The position numbers and the translations under genes are program-made. From Roseivirga ehrenbergii (lineage in GTDB: Bacteria > Bacteroidota > Bacteroidia > Cytophagales > Cyclobacteriaceae): a stretch of DNA of 64,000 nt. Location: contig NZ_LQZQ01000002.1 in NCBI RefSeq assembly GCF_001593005.1, positions 1 to 64,000 on the forward strand, written 5' to 3'. Positions 8,609 through 17,782 of the stretch are shown piece by piece (positions within the stretch are counted from its first letter, which is position 1; each line of letters begins with the position of its first letter). The notes under the pieces are model-generated. The model was not told the origin of the DNA and did not search any database. It saw nothing but the letters and a program-made list of their open reading frames with translations.

Positions 8609-11600
8609 ATGAAAAAGACTTATTCGATACTCGCTTTACTAATTTTTGCCACGTCACTTCATGCGCAAAGTGATGTATACTTTGCCTCCACGCCTAGCCT
8701 AAATCCAGATGGTTCGGAGGTTATTTTTGCTTATGAAGGCGATTTATGGAAAGTAGCTACTGCTGGAGGTACAGCCAGCCGAATTACAGCCATGGACGGT
8801 AATGAGAGTTACCCGCGCGTGAGCCCCGATGGCAAATGGATTGCTTTTTCTTCGGAACAATACGGAAATAACGACATCTACTTGATGCCTTATAACGGTG
8901 GCAAAATCAAGCAACTGACCTTTAATTCATCAAACGACCAGATGGAAACCTGGGCTTGGGACAGCAAAACCATTTACTTTCAGTCTAACCGATACAATAG
9001 CCGATCGGCTTATTCGGTAACGGTTGACGGAGGTACGCCTAAGCGCCTTTTCGAGCATTACTTCAACTGGCCACACAACTTGGCCATTCACCCCGATGGT
9101 TCAATTTATTTTAACGAAAGCTGGGAAAGCAGCAATCAAGTAGCCCGAAAGCGATACAAAGGCGCCTTTAATCCAGAAATCAAATCATACAATCAAAAGA
9201 CAGGCGATTTTGAGGTGCACACCAATTACGATGGAAAAGATATGTGGGCAACAATCGACCGAAAAGGGAATGTATACTTTGTGTCGGACGAAGCCAATGA
9301 GCAATACAATTTGTATGCGCTTGCAAATGGCAATAAAACTCAGCTGACCAGTTTCAATACTTCTATTAAAACACCACAGGTAAATGCGAATGGTGGTAAA
9401 GTTGTTTTTGAAAGAGATTACCAGCTATATGTTTACGATGTAGCCAGTAAGAAGAGCGAGAAACTCAAAATCTCAATTTTTGAAAATTCAACCCTAGCCA
9501 AAACGACAGACTTTAACACCAAAGGAAATATTTCTGCCTTCGATATTTCTGGAGATGAAAAGAAAATGGCCTTTGTATCGAGGGGCGAACTTTTCGTTTC
9601 AGACATCAGCGGTAAGTTTATACGGCAGGTAAGCACTAATCCTAAGGAAAGGGTAACCGAAGTAAAGTGGCTTAAAGACAATAAAACTTTGGTTTATACG
9701 CAAACTGTGAAGGGTTACACCAACCTTTTTAGCATTGACGCGGCTGACCTACAGGCCAAAGAAAAGCAACTGACACAAGATGACCAGTCGGCCAGAAACC
9801 TTGAACTCAATAAAGAAAAAACGCATGGGGTTTACTTTAGCGGAATCAATGAGGTGCGTTTGTTGGATTTAAACACGCTGAAAAGCGAAACCATTGCCAG
9901 AGAAGAACTTTGGGGGCTATACAACCCAACACCAAGATTCTCGCCCGATGGCCAATACATTGCCTTTACGGTTAGAAACGATTTCGAAGATGATGTTTAT
10001 CTCTATCATATTCTTTCCAAAAAATTAACCAATTACACTAAAACAGGAGTGCCCGAAACTAGCCCATTTTGGGGACCTGATGGTAAATACCTCTATTTTG
10101 TGTCGGACAGAACCAAGCCGAGTTACCCTTTTGGTATGCAGAATGGCAGAGTGTACCGAGTGCCACTTTCTCGTCAAGAAGAAGCGTTTAAATCAGATAA
10201 ACTGAATGAGATTTTCGAAAAAGAGAAGAAAAACGACAGCAGCAAAGTGGCGGTTTCAATCGACTTTGATCAGGACTGGCTGAGAAGTTTAGAGCGAATC
10301 AGCCCTAATTTTGGGGCACAGAGCAACCCCGTAGTAATCAAGTCTGGTGACAAAACCCATGTGATTTATTCTTCTAACCACGATGAAAATCAGCGTTCGC
10401 TTTGGGTGACGACCATTGAACCTTTCGAAAGAAACAAGACAGAAAAAATAGCTGGAACAGGCCGTGTGGGTGGAGACATTATTACCGTAAACAAAACGCA
10501 TTACCTATTAAATGCTAGCAGCATTAGCAAGCTAAATCTGACACAAAATAAAATAAGTGAGATTGAAACGGACTTTACATTCAGAAAATCGCTACGCAAC
10601 GAGTTCGATCAGATGTATGATGAAACTTGGGCGGGCATTGAAGAGAACTTCTACAACGAAACCTTTCATGGTGCCGATTGGCCAAAGCTTAGAACGCAGT
10701 ACGCCCAATTTCTTCCACATGTAAAAAGTAGAGATGAATTACGTGTGCTCCTGAATGATTTATTGGGCGAATTAAACTCTTCGCACATGGGCTTCAATTC
10801 TGGAGGAAGGGAAGAACGCACCTATTATGAGACACAAAGCTTGAATTTAGGAGTACTATTCTCGAACGAAAACCCATATGAAATCGCAAAAGTGGTTAGT
10901 GAAGGGCCAGCCGATTATTCGAATAAGAACATCCGAAAAGGTGACATTATCACTTCGATTAATGGAATGGAAGTGGATTCGCAAATGAACCGCGAGTATT
11001 ACTTGGCGCAACCTTCGGTAGACGAGGAAATTACGTTGGGCATAAAACGAGGAAAAGAGAGCTTAACCGTGAAAGTGCACCCTTCTAGTATGGGTGCCTT
11101 GCGTGGCAACTTGTATGACGAATGGATTGCCGACAACCAAAGCAAAGTAGATAAAGCCACCAATGAGCAAGTGGCCTATGTTCACATGAAAAACATGAGT
11201 ACAGGTTCGCTTGAAAATTTCTTAATCGAAATGACTTCTGAAGGCTATAATCGTGAAGGTCTCATTTTAGATTTGAGATACAATACGGGTGGAAACGTAC
11301 ATGATGAGGTGCTTAAATTCTTAGCCCAAAAGCCTTATTTGCAATGGAAATTCAGAGAAGGAAAACTTACTACTCAGGCCAATTTTGGAGCAGGCGCCAA
11401 GCCAATGGTGCTATTAATTAACGAGCAATCGTTAAGCGATGCAGAAATGACTGCAGCAGGCTTTAAAGAACTTGGTTTGGGTAAAATAATAGGTACCGAA
11501 ACTTACCGCTGGATTATTTTCACAAGCTCGGCAGGCTTGGTCGATGGTTCTTCTTACCGCTTGCCTTCTTGGGGTTGTTATACCATGGACGGTAAAAATT

Positions 11601-11722
11601 TGGAAAGTGAAGGTGTAAGCCCTGATATTTTGGTAAACATGGATTTTAAAGACCGCATTAATGGCAGAGATCCACAGCTCGATCGAGCTATTGAAGAAGT
11701 GATGAAGCAACTGAAAAATTAG
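8609..11722 (+). CDS. Tricorn-type S41 protease with WD40-like propeller
   Basis: A 1037-residue exported protease. The ATG at 8609 gives the signal peptide MKKTYSILALLIFATSLHAQ; an ATG at 8594 adds five residues. The first 600 residues or so are TolB/PD40 propeller repeats (SPDGKWIAFSSEQYGNNDIYL and similar). A tricorn core, a PDZ domain (VSEGPADYSNKNIRKGDIITSINGMEV) and an S41 catalytic domain follow. Ser943-Asp944 in the NEQSLSDAEM segment matches the tricorn nucleophile, and His726 in SSHMGF matches the charge-relay histidine; a Glu in SEGVSPD is the likely third residue. It probably degrades oligopeptides in the periplasm. Confidence 0.92.
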   Translation: MKKTYSILALLIFATSLHAQSDVYFASTPSLNPDGSEVIFAYEGDLWKVATAGGTASRITAMDGNESYPRVSPDGKWIAFSSEQYGNNDIYLMPYNGGKIKQLTFNSSNDQMETWAWDSKTIYFQSNRYNSRSAYSVTVDGGTPKRLFEHYFNWPHNLAIHPDGSIYFNESWESSNQVARKRYKGAFNPEIKSYNQKTGDFEVHTNYDGKDMWATIDRKGNVYFVSDEANEQYNLYALANGNKTQLTSFNTSIKTPQVNANGGKVVFERDYQLYVYDVASKKSEKLKISIFENSTLAKTTDFNTKGNISAFDISGDEKKMAFVSRGELFVSDISGKFIRQVSTNPKERVTEVKWLKDNKTLVYTQTVKGYTNLFSIDAADLQAKEKQLTQDDQSARNLELNKEKTHGVYFSGINEVRLLDLNTLKSETIAREELWGLYNPTPRFSPDGQYIAFTVRNDFEDDVYLYHILSKKLTNYTKTGVPETSPFWGPDGKYLYFVSDRTKPSYPFGMQNGRVYRVPLSRQEEAFKSDKLNEIFEKEKKNDSSKVAVSIDFDQDWLRSLERISPNFGAQSNPVVIKSGDKTHVIYSSNHDENQRSLWVTTIEPFERNKTEKIAGTGRVGGDIITVNKTHYLLNASSISKLNLTQNKISEIETDFTFRKSLRNEFDQMYDETWAGIEENFYNETFHGADWPKLRTQYAQFLPHVKSRDELRVLLNDLLGELNSSHMGFNSGGREERTYYETQSLNLGVLFSNENPYEIAKVVSEGPADYSNKNIRKGDIITSINGMEVDSQMNREYYLAQPSVDEEITLGIKRGKESLTVKVHPSSMGALRGNLYDEWIADNQSKVDKATNEQVAYVHMKNMSTGSLENFLIEMTSEGYNREGLILDLRYNTGGNVHDEVLKFLAQKPYLQWKFREGKLTTQANFGAGAKPMVLLINEQSLSDAEMTAAGFKELGLGKIIGTETYRWIIFTSSAGLVDGSSYRLPSWGCYTMDGKNLESEGVSPDILVNMDFKDRINGRDPQLDRAIEEVMKQLKN

Positions 11723-11726
11723 CACC

Positions 11727-12053
11727 ATGACATCATATAAACTCTTTGATTCCAAAGAGGAGCTGCTGCAAAGGCTAGGAGATGAAGGGCGAAAGATTAT
11801 TAGAATTGGAGACAAAAAGATTTGCTTAGTTTTAAATCAAGGAGAATTCCACGTGTTTGACCATCTTTGCCCTCATAATCAGCATTCTTTGCTTGAAGGG
11901 GCAATTAATTATAAGCATGAAGTGGTTTGTCCGCTTCATGCTTATCGTTTTAGTTTGAAAGATGGGATGGAATGTGAACAACGAACAAAGCCATTGAAAA
12001 TTCATTCTTTAAAAATTGAAAATGATGGCGTTTTTCTGCAAGTCAATGATTGA
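11727..12053 (+). CDS. Rieske [2Fe-2S] domain protein
   Basis: A 108-residue small Rieske ferredoxin-like protein. The cluster ligands are C48-x-H50 and C68-x2-H71 in the LCPHNQHSLLEG and VVCPLHAYRF segments. There is no signal peptide or membrane anchor, so it is cytosolic and probably an electron-transfer component of an oxygenase or nitrite reductase small-subunit type protein. It starts four bases after the protease stop codon, implying co-transcription, although the functional link is unclear. No partner oxygenase is in the window. Confidence 0.92.
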   Translation: MTSYKLFDSKEELLQRLGDEGRKIIRIGDKKICLVLNQGEFHVFDHLCPHNQHSLLEGAINYKHEVVCPLHAYRFSLKDGMECEQRTKPLKIHSLKIENDGVFLQVND

Positions 12054-12093
12054 TTTCACGATTAAAAACTAATTCACTAATATTAGTCCAGTT

Positions 12094-13332
12094 TTGGCAG
12101 GTTCATCATACATTCTTCAGCCCATCGACACCCAAAAACGGGTAATATCTCTAGATATTTTGAGGGGAGTTGCCGTGCTCGGTATTCTATTAATGAGTAT
12201 TCAGAGTTTTGCAATGCCAGCTTCCGCCTACTTGAACCCAACCTCTTTCGAAAACCTAGAAGGCATAAATTTCTATGTTTGGTTGTTGAGCCATGTATTT
12301 GCCAATGAGAAGTTTCTGGCCATTTTAGCCATGCTTTTTGGCGCCAGCATTATTCTGATCTCTCAAAAAGCAAAAAAAGAGCATTTACGATCAGGCAACT
12401 TACAGTACCGCAGACTTTTCTGGCTACTTATCATTGGTGTTTTCCATGCATATCTGCTTTGGTACGGGGATTTGCTAGTCGCTTTTTCCATTTGTGGCTT
12501 CTTTATGTTTGCTTTCCGAAGCAAGAGTAAAGCCTATCTTTTTAGGGCTGGAATAATATTTCTAGTACTAGGCTCGGTGCTTAAACTTTTATTGGCGTAC
12601 AGCATTCCGTTTTGGGAAGCAGGTCAGTTTCAAAGCCTTGAAGAGGAAGTATGGAACCCAAGTGCAGCTACAATTTCTTACCAGATTGACCATTACACTA
12701 GCAGTTGGGAAAGGCAAATGCTTATCAGAGTTCCGGAAGCATTAAACATGCAAACCAAAGTGTTTCTATCGGAAATATTTTGGAAAGTAAGCGGGCTTAT
12801 TCTCTTAGGCATGGCCTTTTACAAAAAAGGGGCACTTACCACTAAACAATCGAAAAAGTACCTGTCTAAAATGGCCATCTATGGTATTGGAATCGGACTA
12901 CCAATGGTAATTGGAGGTGTTATACTTGATTTCCATTATCGTTGGGATTTCGAATTGAGTTACTTCTATTTTTCTCAATTTAACTATTGGGGCAGTGTTT
13001 TATTGGCCATTGGCTATTGTGGACTAATTGCTTTCATCTGTAAGATTTCCACCCGAAGTTTTATTGCCAAGAGCCTTTCTTACGTAGGTAGAATGAGTCT
13101 TTCTAACTACCTGTTTCAGTCTATTATATGCAGTTTTATATTTTACGGACATGGCTTAAGCCTCTATGGCGATTTAGACCGTTCGGCTCAAGCGGTAGCT
13201 GTATTGCTCATCTGGATTTTCCAGATTGCCTTTTCCACTATTTGGCTTAGCTATTTTCAGTATGGTCCCTTCGAATGGATTTGGCGATCGCTCAGCTATG
13301 GCCGTTTACAGGCCATTCGAAAAGTAGATTAA
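12094..13332 (+). CDS. DUF418 family membrane protein
   Basis: A 412-residue polytopic membrane protein. RVISLDILRGVAVLGILLMSIQSF at the N-terminus is the hallmark of the acyltransferase-like DUF418 family (YeiB), and the C-terminal SYVGRMSLSNYLFQSIICSF matches the same family. About ten membrane helices are visible. No ATG exists in frame upstream of the conserved part, so the start is taken as TTG at 12094. The role of the family is unknown, possibly transport or acyl transfer of envelope components. It converges on the next gene, and the stop codons overlap in TTAA. Confidence 0.88.
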   Translation: MAGSSYILQPIDTQKRVISLDILRGVAVLGILLMSIQSFAMPASAYLNPTSFENLEGINFYVWLLSHVFANEKFLAILAMLFGASIILISQKAKKEHLRSGNLQYRRLFWLLIIGVFHAYLLWYGDLLVAFSICGFFMFAFRSKSKAYLFRAGIIFLVLGSVLKLLLAYSIPFWEAGQFQSLEEEVWNPSAATISYQIDHYTSSWERQMLIRVPEALNMQTKVFLSEIFWKVSGLILLGMAFYKKGALTTKQSKKYLSKMAIYGIGIGLPMVIGGVILDFHYRWDFELSYFYFSQFNYWGSVLLAIGYCGLIAFICKISTRSFIAKSLSYVGRMSLSNYLFQSIICSFIFYGHGLSLYGDLDRSAQAVAVLLIWIFQIAFSTIWLSYFQYGPFEWIWRSLSYGRLQAIRKVD

Positions 13333-14303
13333 ACCGCAGATTTAGAATCTATCAATTCATCTTGTGTATTAGATTTCACAGCATAATTGAACCCTTTGTG
13401 AATTCCATAAGCTCCATACTCTCCTGTTTTGCTTAAAGCCAAAAAGCCCACCTGCAAATCCATGTAGTTGTTTTTGTACTTTCTTATAATTCGATCTACT
13501 GCTTCTTTGCAAGCTTCTTGTGGAGGATAACCTTGGCGCATCAGCTCAACAATCATGTGTGATCCGCAAATCTTAATCACAAATTCACCCAAGCCAGTGG
13601 CAGTGGCAGCTCCAATTTCATTGTCAACGTACAGTCCAGCTCCGATAATTGGTGAATCACCCACTCGACCGTGCATTTTCCAAGCCGCACCGCTGGTCGT
13701 ACAAGCGCCAGAAAGGTCACCGTCTGCATCTAAAGCCAACATACCGATGGTGTCGTGGTTTTCAACATTAATCTTCGGTTTGTAGTCCTGATTTTTAAGC
13801 CAGTTTTTCCAAGCCTTTTCAGCCTTTGGCGTAAGTAAGTTTTCTTCTTTAAAGCCTTTTTCTAAAGCGAATTGCTTGGCGCCTTCTCCCACTAACATCA
13901 CATGAGGTGTATCGTCCATCACCTTTCTCGCCACAGAAATGGGGTGCATAATGTCTTGAAGAAAAGCGACTGATCCACAGTTTTCATTATGATCCATAAT
14001 ACAAGCATCGAGCGTTACGATGCCATCGCGATCTGGAAAACCACCAATTCCTACCGTAGCATTATCAGGGTCGGCTTCGGTAATTCTTACCCCTTGTTCC
14101 ACAGCATCAACAGATTTTCCTCCTTTAGACAAAACCTCCCAAGCGCCAACATTGGCTTGCATTCCGTGGTTCCAGGTAGAAATAACAATGGGTTTTTGGC
14201 CCGCTTTGGCTGGAGTGGCACAAGCCAAAGTGGATAAACTTCCGGTGGTTACTGCAAGGCCTCCTAGTATGCCTGATTTGATGAATTTTCTGCGATTGCT
14301 CAT
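13329..14303 (-). CDS. N4-(beta-N-acetylglucosaminyl)-L-asparaginase (family T2)
   Basis: A 324-residue glycosylasparaginase that cleaves the GlcNAc-Asn link of N-glycoproteins. It is an Ntn hydrolase that self-cleaves before the nucleophile Thr185 in HDTIGMLALD. The substrate-binding RVGDSPIIGAGLYVD and ATATGLGE segments are intact. The N-terminus NRRKFIKS followed by a hydrophobic run is a twin-arginine export signal, with Cys28 as a weak possible lipidation site. It is divergent from a GH20 hexosaminidase, 94 bases away; together they could dismantle glycoprotein sugar links. Confidence 0.92.
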   Translation of the reverse strand: MSNRRKFIKSGILGGLAVTTGSLSTLACATPAKAGQKPIVISTWNHGMQANVGAWEVLSKGGKSVDAVEQGVRITEADPDNATVGIGGFPDRDGIVTLDACIMDHNENCGSVAFLQDIMHPISVARKVMDDTPHVMLVGEGAKQFALEKGFKEENLLTPKAEKAWKNWLKNQDYKPKINVENHDTIGMLALDADGDLSGACTTSGAAWKMHGRVGDSPIIGAGLYVDNEIGAATATGLGEFVIKICGSHMIVELMRQGYPPQEACKEAVDRIIRKYKNNYMDLQVGFLALSKTGEYGAYGIHKGFNYAVKSNTQDELIDSKSAV

Positions 14304-14366
14304 GGTAAAAATTTTAGGAAGTTAAAAAAATGTACCGACCTGTGACATACCTTTTCACATTGATTT

Positions 14367-14374
14367 TATATTTG
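14367..14374 (+). promoter_or_regulatory. -7 box upstream of the hexosaminidase gene
   Basis: TATATTTG matches the Bacteroidota TAnnTTTG consensus, 23 bases before the ATG at 14398. A weak -33 candidate, TGTG at 14341-14344, lies 22 bases upstream. Spacing to the start codon is typical of short leaders in this phylum. Confidence 0.5.
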
Positions 14375-14397
14375 TTTGAATCTCAATATCTTCCCGA

Positions 14398-16680
14398 ATG
14401 AAAAAAATAGTAGCGATTGTTGGCGTATTCGCCATTCTGGCCTCTTCATGCCAATCTAATTCTTATGAAGATCTGGCGGTTAGCTCGGTTCAAATTGTTC
14501 CTCAGCCTCAAAGCATTGAAACCACAAACAACGAAACGATGGTCATTTCTTCGGGCTTAACCATTGTGGCCGTAAATGAAGAAGAACAAAAAATCGCCAA
14601 TTATTTGAAAGACTATTTTGCTGAAATTAACTGGACGGTGAAAGTAAAAGAAGATGTACCAAGCAATAATTTCATTGCTATTCAACAAAAGTCAATTGGT
14701 TCAGATAACCTCGAAGCCTATGTACTGAGTACTACTAAAGAGGGTGTTAAAATAGAAGCTGCCAATGGCAAAGGTTTGTTCTATGCCGTTCAATCATTAA
14801 TTCAAATGCTGCCCCTCGATGGAGAGGCTGTAAAACTTCCTGTAATGAAAATTAATGACGAGCCTCGGTTCGTATATCGTGGAATGCACCTTGATGTGGG
14901 TCGTCATTTTTTTCCTGTTGAGTTCGTGAAAAAGTACTTGGACATGATGGCCTTTTACAAAATGAACAACTTCCATTGGCACCTTACCGAAGACCAAGGT
15001 TGGAGAATTGAAATCAAGCAATACCCTAAACTTACCGAAGTGGGCAGCATACGTAAGGAAACCATGGTAGAGAAAAACTTTAGTCCATATGTAGGAGACG
15101 GTATTCCTCATAGTGGTTTTTACACCCAAGAAGAAGTAAAAGAAATTGTGGCTTATGCCATGGAAAGACAGATCAATGTGATTCCAGAAATTGAAATGCC
15201 AGGGCATAGTGTGGCAGCTTTAGCGGCTTATCCAGAGCTGGGCTGTACGCCAGGTCCGTTTGAAGTGAGTACCATCTGGGGTGTCGATAAGAACATCTAC
15301 TGCCCAAGCGAAGAAACGTTCACTTTCTTAGAAAATGTACTTTCAGAAGTCGTTGAGCTGTTCCCAGGTCAGTACATCCATATTGGAGGCGATGAAGCGC
15401 CAAAAGACCGATGGAAAGAAAGCGCAGTAGCACAAGCAGTAATTAAGCGTGAAGGTTTAAAAGATGAGTTTGAGTTACAGAGTTATTTCATCAAAAGAAT
15501 TGAAAAGTTCTTAATTAGTAAGGGCAAAAAACTCATCGGTTGGGACGAAATTTTAGAAGGAGGCCTAGCACCTGAAGCCACGGTAATGTCGTGGAGAGGG
15601 GAAGCCGGAGGCATTGAAGCGGCAGAGCAAGGCCATGACGTAATTATGACACCAAACAGCGTTGCCTATTTTGACCATTACCAAGCAGGCCCAGAAGGAG
15701 AACCTTTGGCCATTGGCGGTTTTACTACACTTCAAGATGTGTAGGATTACGAACCAATTCCTGAAGAACTTTCTAAAGAGAACCAAAAGCATGTGCTAGG
15801 TGCTCAGGCCAATGTTTGGACAGAGTATATGAAAACCTCTGATCATGTTGAATACATGGTTTTTCCGCGTATGCTGGCCCTTTCGGAAACAGTTTGGACG
15901 AAGCCTGAAAATAAGAACTGGGAAAGGTTTCAGAAGAAGCTAAAATACCAATACAAGCTGCTCGATTCAAAGAACATCAATTATCATGTGGCTGCTCCGG
16001 CAGGTTTGAAGCAAGGCTTAACACTTTCCGAAGAAATTGAGATTGAACTTTCAGTGCCGTATTCGGACGCCAAAATTTTCTATACAACAGATGGAAGTGA
16101 GCCTTCGGAAAATTCAATAGAATATACCGCTCCATTCATTCTGAATATAGCTGAAAAAGAATTGCAAGTAAAGGCGGTAACCGTTACTTCCACAGGAAAA
16201 TCCAGTCCTATCGTTCAGGGAGTTTACAAGAAAGCTGAGTTGGTTGAATCCTTGAACCCGCTAAAAGTAAATAATGGATTACAAACCATGCTTTACGCTC
16301 GAAATTATTCAAGCGTAAACCAAATTGAAGGAATAGCTTCTTCTACTTTTGTTTCCGACAATGTAGTCTTGCCTACTAATCAACCCGATCAATTTGGTCT
16401 GGTATTCCAGGGGCTCATCAATGTTCCTACCGATGGCATTTACATTTTTTACACCACTTCTGATGATGGTAGTGTACTTAATATTGATGGTGAAAAGGTG
16501 GTTGATAATGATGGTCTTCATGGCGCTCAGGAACGAATGGGAGAAATTGCCTTGAGGGCTGGCTATCATAATTTTCTACTTAAGTATTTTGAGGCTGGTG
16601 GGGGTGAAACCTTATCTGTTGCCTTTCAAGGTCCTGATATAGAGAAGCAAGCTATTCCGGCTAACATGTTTAAGCATTAG
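14398..16680 (+). pseudogene. GH20 beta-N-acetylhexosaminidase interrupted by an in-frame TAG
   Basis: An open frame of 760 codons apart from one TAG at 15742-15744 (codon 449). It begins with a lipoprotein signal (ILASSC), then a GH20b domain (to about 150), the GH20 catalytic barrel with the Asp-Glu pair in YIHIGGDEAPKDRW, a chitobiase C-terminal-like domain (about 540-610), and a PA14-like domain (about 635-760). Both sides of the stop are in the same frame and well conserved (VLGAQANVWTEYM follows), so this is a nonsense substitution, not a frameshift. The position is normally Tyr in the VYDYEPIP segment, so TAT/TAC to TAG is the simple explanation. It could also be a sequencing error. 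Confidence 0.88.
15742..15744 (+). other. Internal amber stop codon in the GH20 gene
   Basis: The frame reads GAT GTG TAG GAT TAC GAA CCA. Family alignments have Val-Tyr-x-Tyr-x-Pro here, so the TAG replaces a tyrosine codon. A truncated product would lack the last strands of the barrel and both C-terminal domains and is unlikely to be active. Confidence 0.85.
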
Positions 16681-17061
16681 ATTTCGCATTTATGCGATCC
16701 TGAAGGCTCACGCCAAATCGCAGAAAGCATATTTCTCGATACACAAATATCGGCTGAAAGAATCCGTCCGTAGTGCTATCAATAGGTGGGTGTATTTGGC
16801 TTAACTCAATTGAACAGACAGATTAAAAATGAAGAAAACTATCCTTTGGCAACTCATTTATTTTAAAGATATTGGATAGGTCAAACTCAAAAAACACTAT
16901 CATGTCATTCTCCTATATTCGAATGGCTTCACGAAGCCGAGTTAAAAACAGGTTTTTTCTTTGCTCAGCATTTCTAGTCTTAACCTAGGTATGTCTATTT
17001 TTCAAGATGAATTTTCAAACTCTGAAAATTGCCGAATTCACACCTACGATTACACTATGTT
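16681..17061. other. Intergenic stretch without a recognisable gene
   Basis: About 380 bases. The only structure I see is a perfect dyad TCGCAT-TT-ATGCGA at 16684-16697, just after the hexosaminidase stop, without a T-tract. No conserved coding frame, tRNA or repeat family is visible. Confidence 0.5.
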
Positions 17062-17700
17062 ATGAATAAAATATTTAGGAAAAACATCTTGCTAGCCCTT
17101 GTCCTGACTGCATTTTCTCTGTTCAGTTGCGACCGGAGAAATGATGAAGATCGATTTCAGGCCGAAATTCGCTATTTCATTCTAGAGCATTTGGATAATG
17201 ATATTGCCTATAACCCCGTTCGTTTTCAACGTATAGACAATGATTTTCTATCGTCTGATATGACATTAATGACTTCCGTTCTGGCCATTCAAGATACGGT
17301 GAGAACAAAGGTAAACATGGCCTTAAACCTTTCTGTGGAATTTGAAAGCCCTGTCATCCAAGCCTTTCTTAGCATGGAAAACAATTTTGAAATCGATTTG
17401 ATTGATGAGTTAATTCTGGAAAACATAAAATTAGACAATGCGCTTAAGACCAAACTTAAATCAAACCAATCAACTTTCCCCGAAAACTATCGTGCACAGC
17501 AGCAGCTTTTCACCGATCAGCTTTTTGCTATTAATAATGCTTTGAGCCACTTTAATCTTTCTGCTTATCATCTTGACCTCAGCGGAAAAGCATCTACTTT
17601 TTATTTACACGAGTACCAACTCAATCAAGCGCAAAACATCACAACGGTTTTTGAATTGAATACCGAGAGTTTAGAGGTGCTTTCTTTTAAGGACATTTAG
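17062..17700 (+). CDS. Lipoprotein of unknown function
   Basis: A 212-residue lipoprotein. The ATG at 17062 places the hydrophobic segment NILLALVLTAFSLFSC directly at the N-terminus with Cys at about residue 23, a good signal peptidase II site; the earlier in-frame start at 17029 would add 11 residues before it. The mature part is acidic and helical with no recognised domain. It sits alone between the hexosaminidase and another lipoprotein gene. Confidence 0.7.
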   Translation: MNKIFRKNILLALVLTAFSLFSCDRRNDEDRFQAEIRYFILEHLDNDIAYNPVRFQRIDNDFLSSDMTLMTSVLAIQDTVRTKVNMALNLSVEFESPVIQAFLSMENNFEIDLIDELILENIKLDNALKTKLKSNQSTFPENYRAQQQLFTDQLFAINNALSHFNLSAYHLDLSGKASTFYLHEYQLNQAQNITTVFELNTESLEVLSFKDI

Positions 17701-17723
17701 GCTCATTGACTGGTCTGCTGATT

Positions 17724-17755
17724 GAATAAAATGGCGGAATAGTTTATTCTTTTTT
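17724..17755 (+). terminator. Weak terminator-like hairpin
   Basis: GAATAAA at 17724-17730 pairs with TTTATTC at 17743-17749 around a 12-base loop and is followed by a run of T. The stem is AT-only at its ends, so it is weak, but it lies properly just downstream of the lipoprotein gene. Confidence 0.4.
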
Positions 17756-17782
17756 CAATAATTTATTAGCTTTCATATTGAT

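Noticed and set aside
13989-14325. Plus-strand open frames opposite the glycosylasparaginase gene
   Set aside because: Composition and lack of domains show they are antisense shadows of the real gene.
15745-16680. A separate gene starting at the ATG at 15793
   Set aside because: The sequence is in the same frame as the upstream GH20 part and is the missing end of that enzyme; it lacks its own signal, promoter or domain start.
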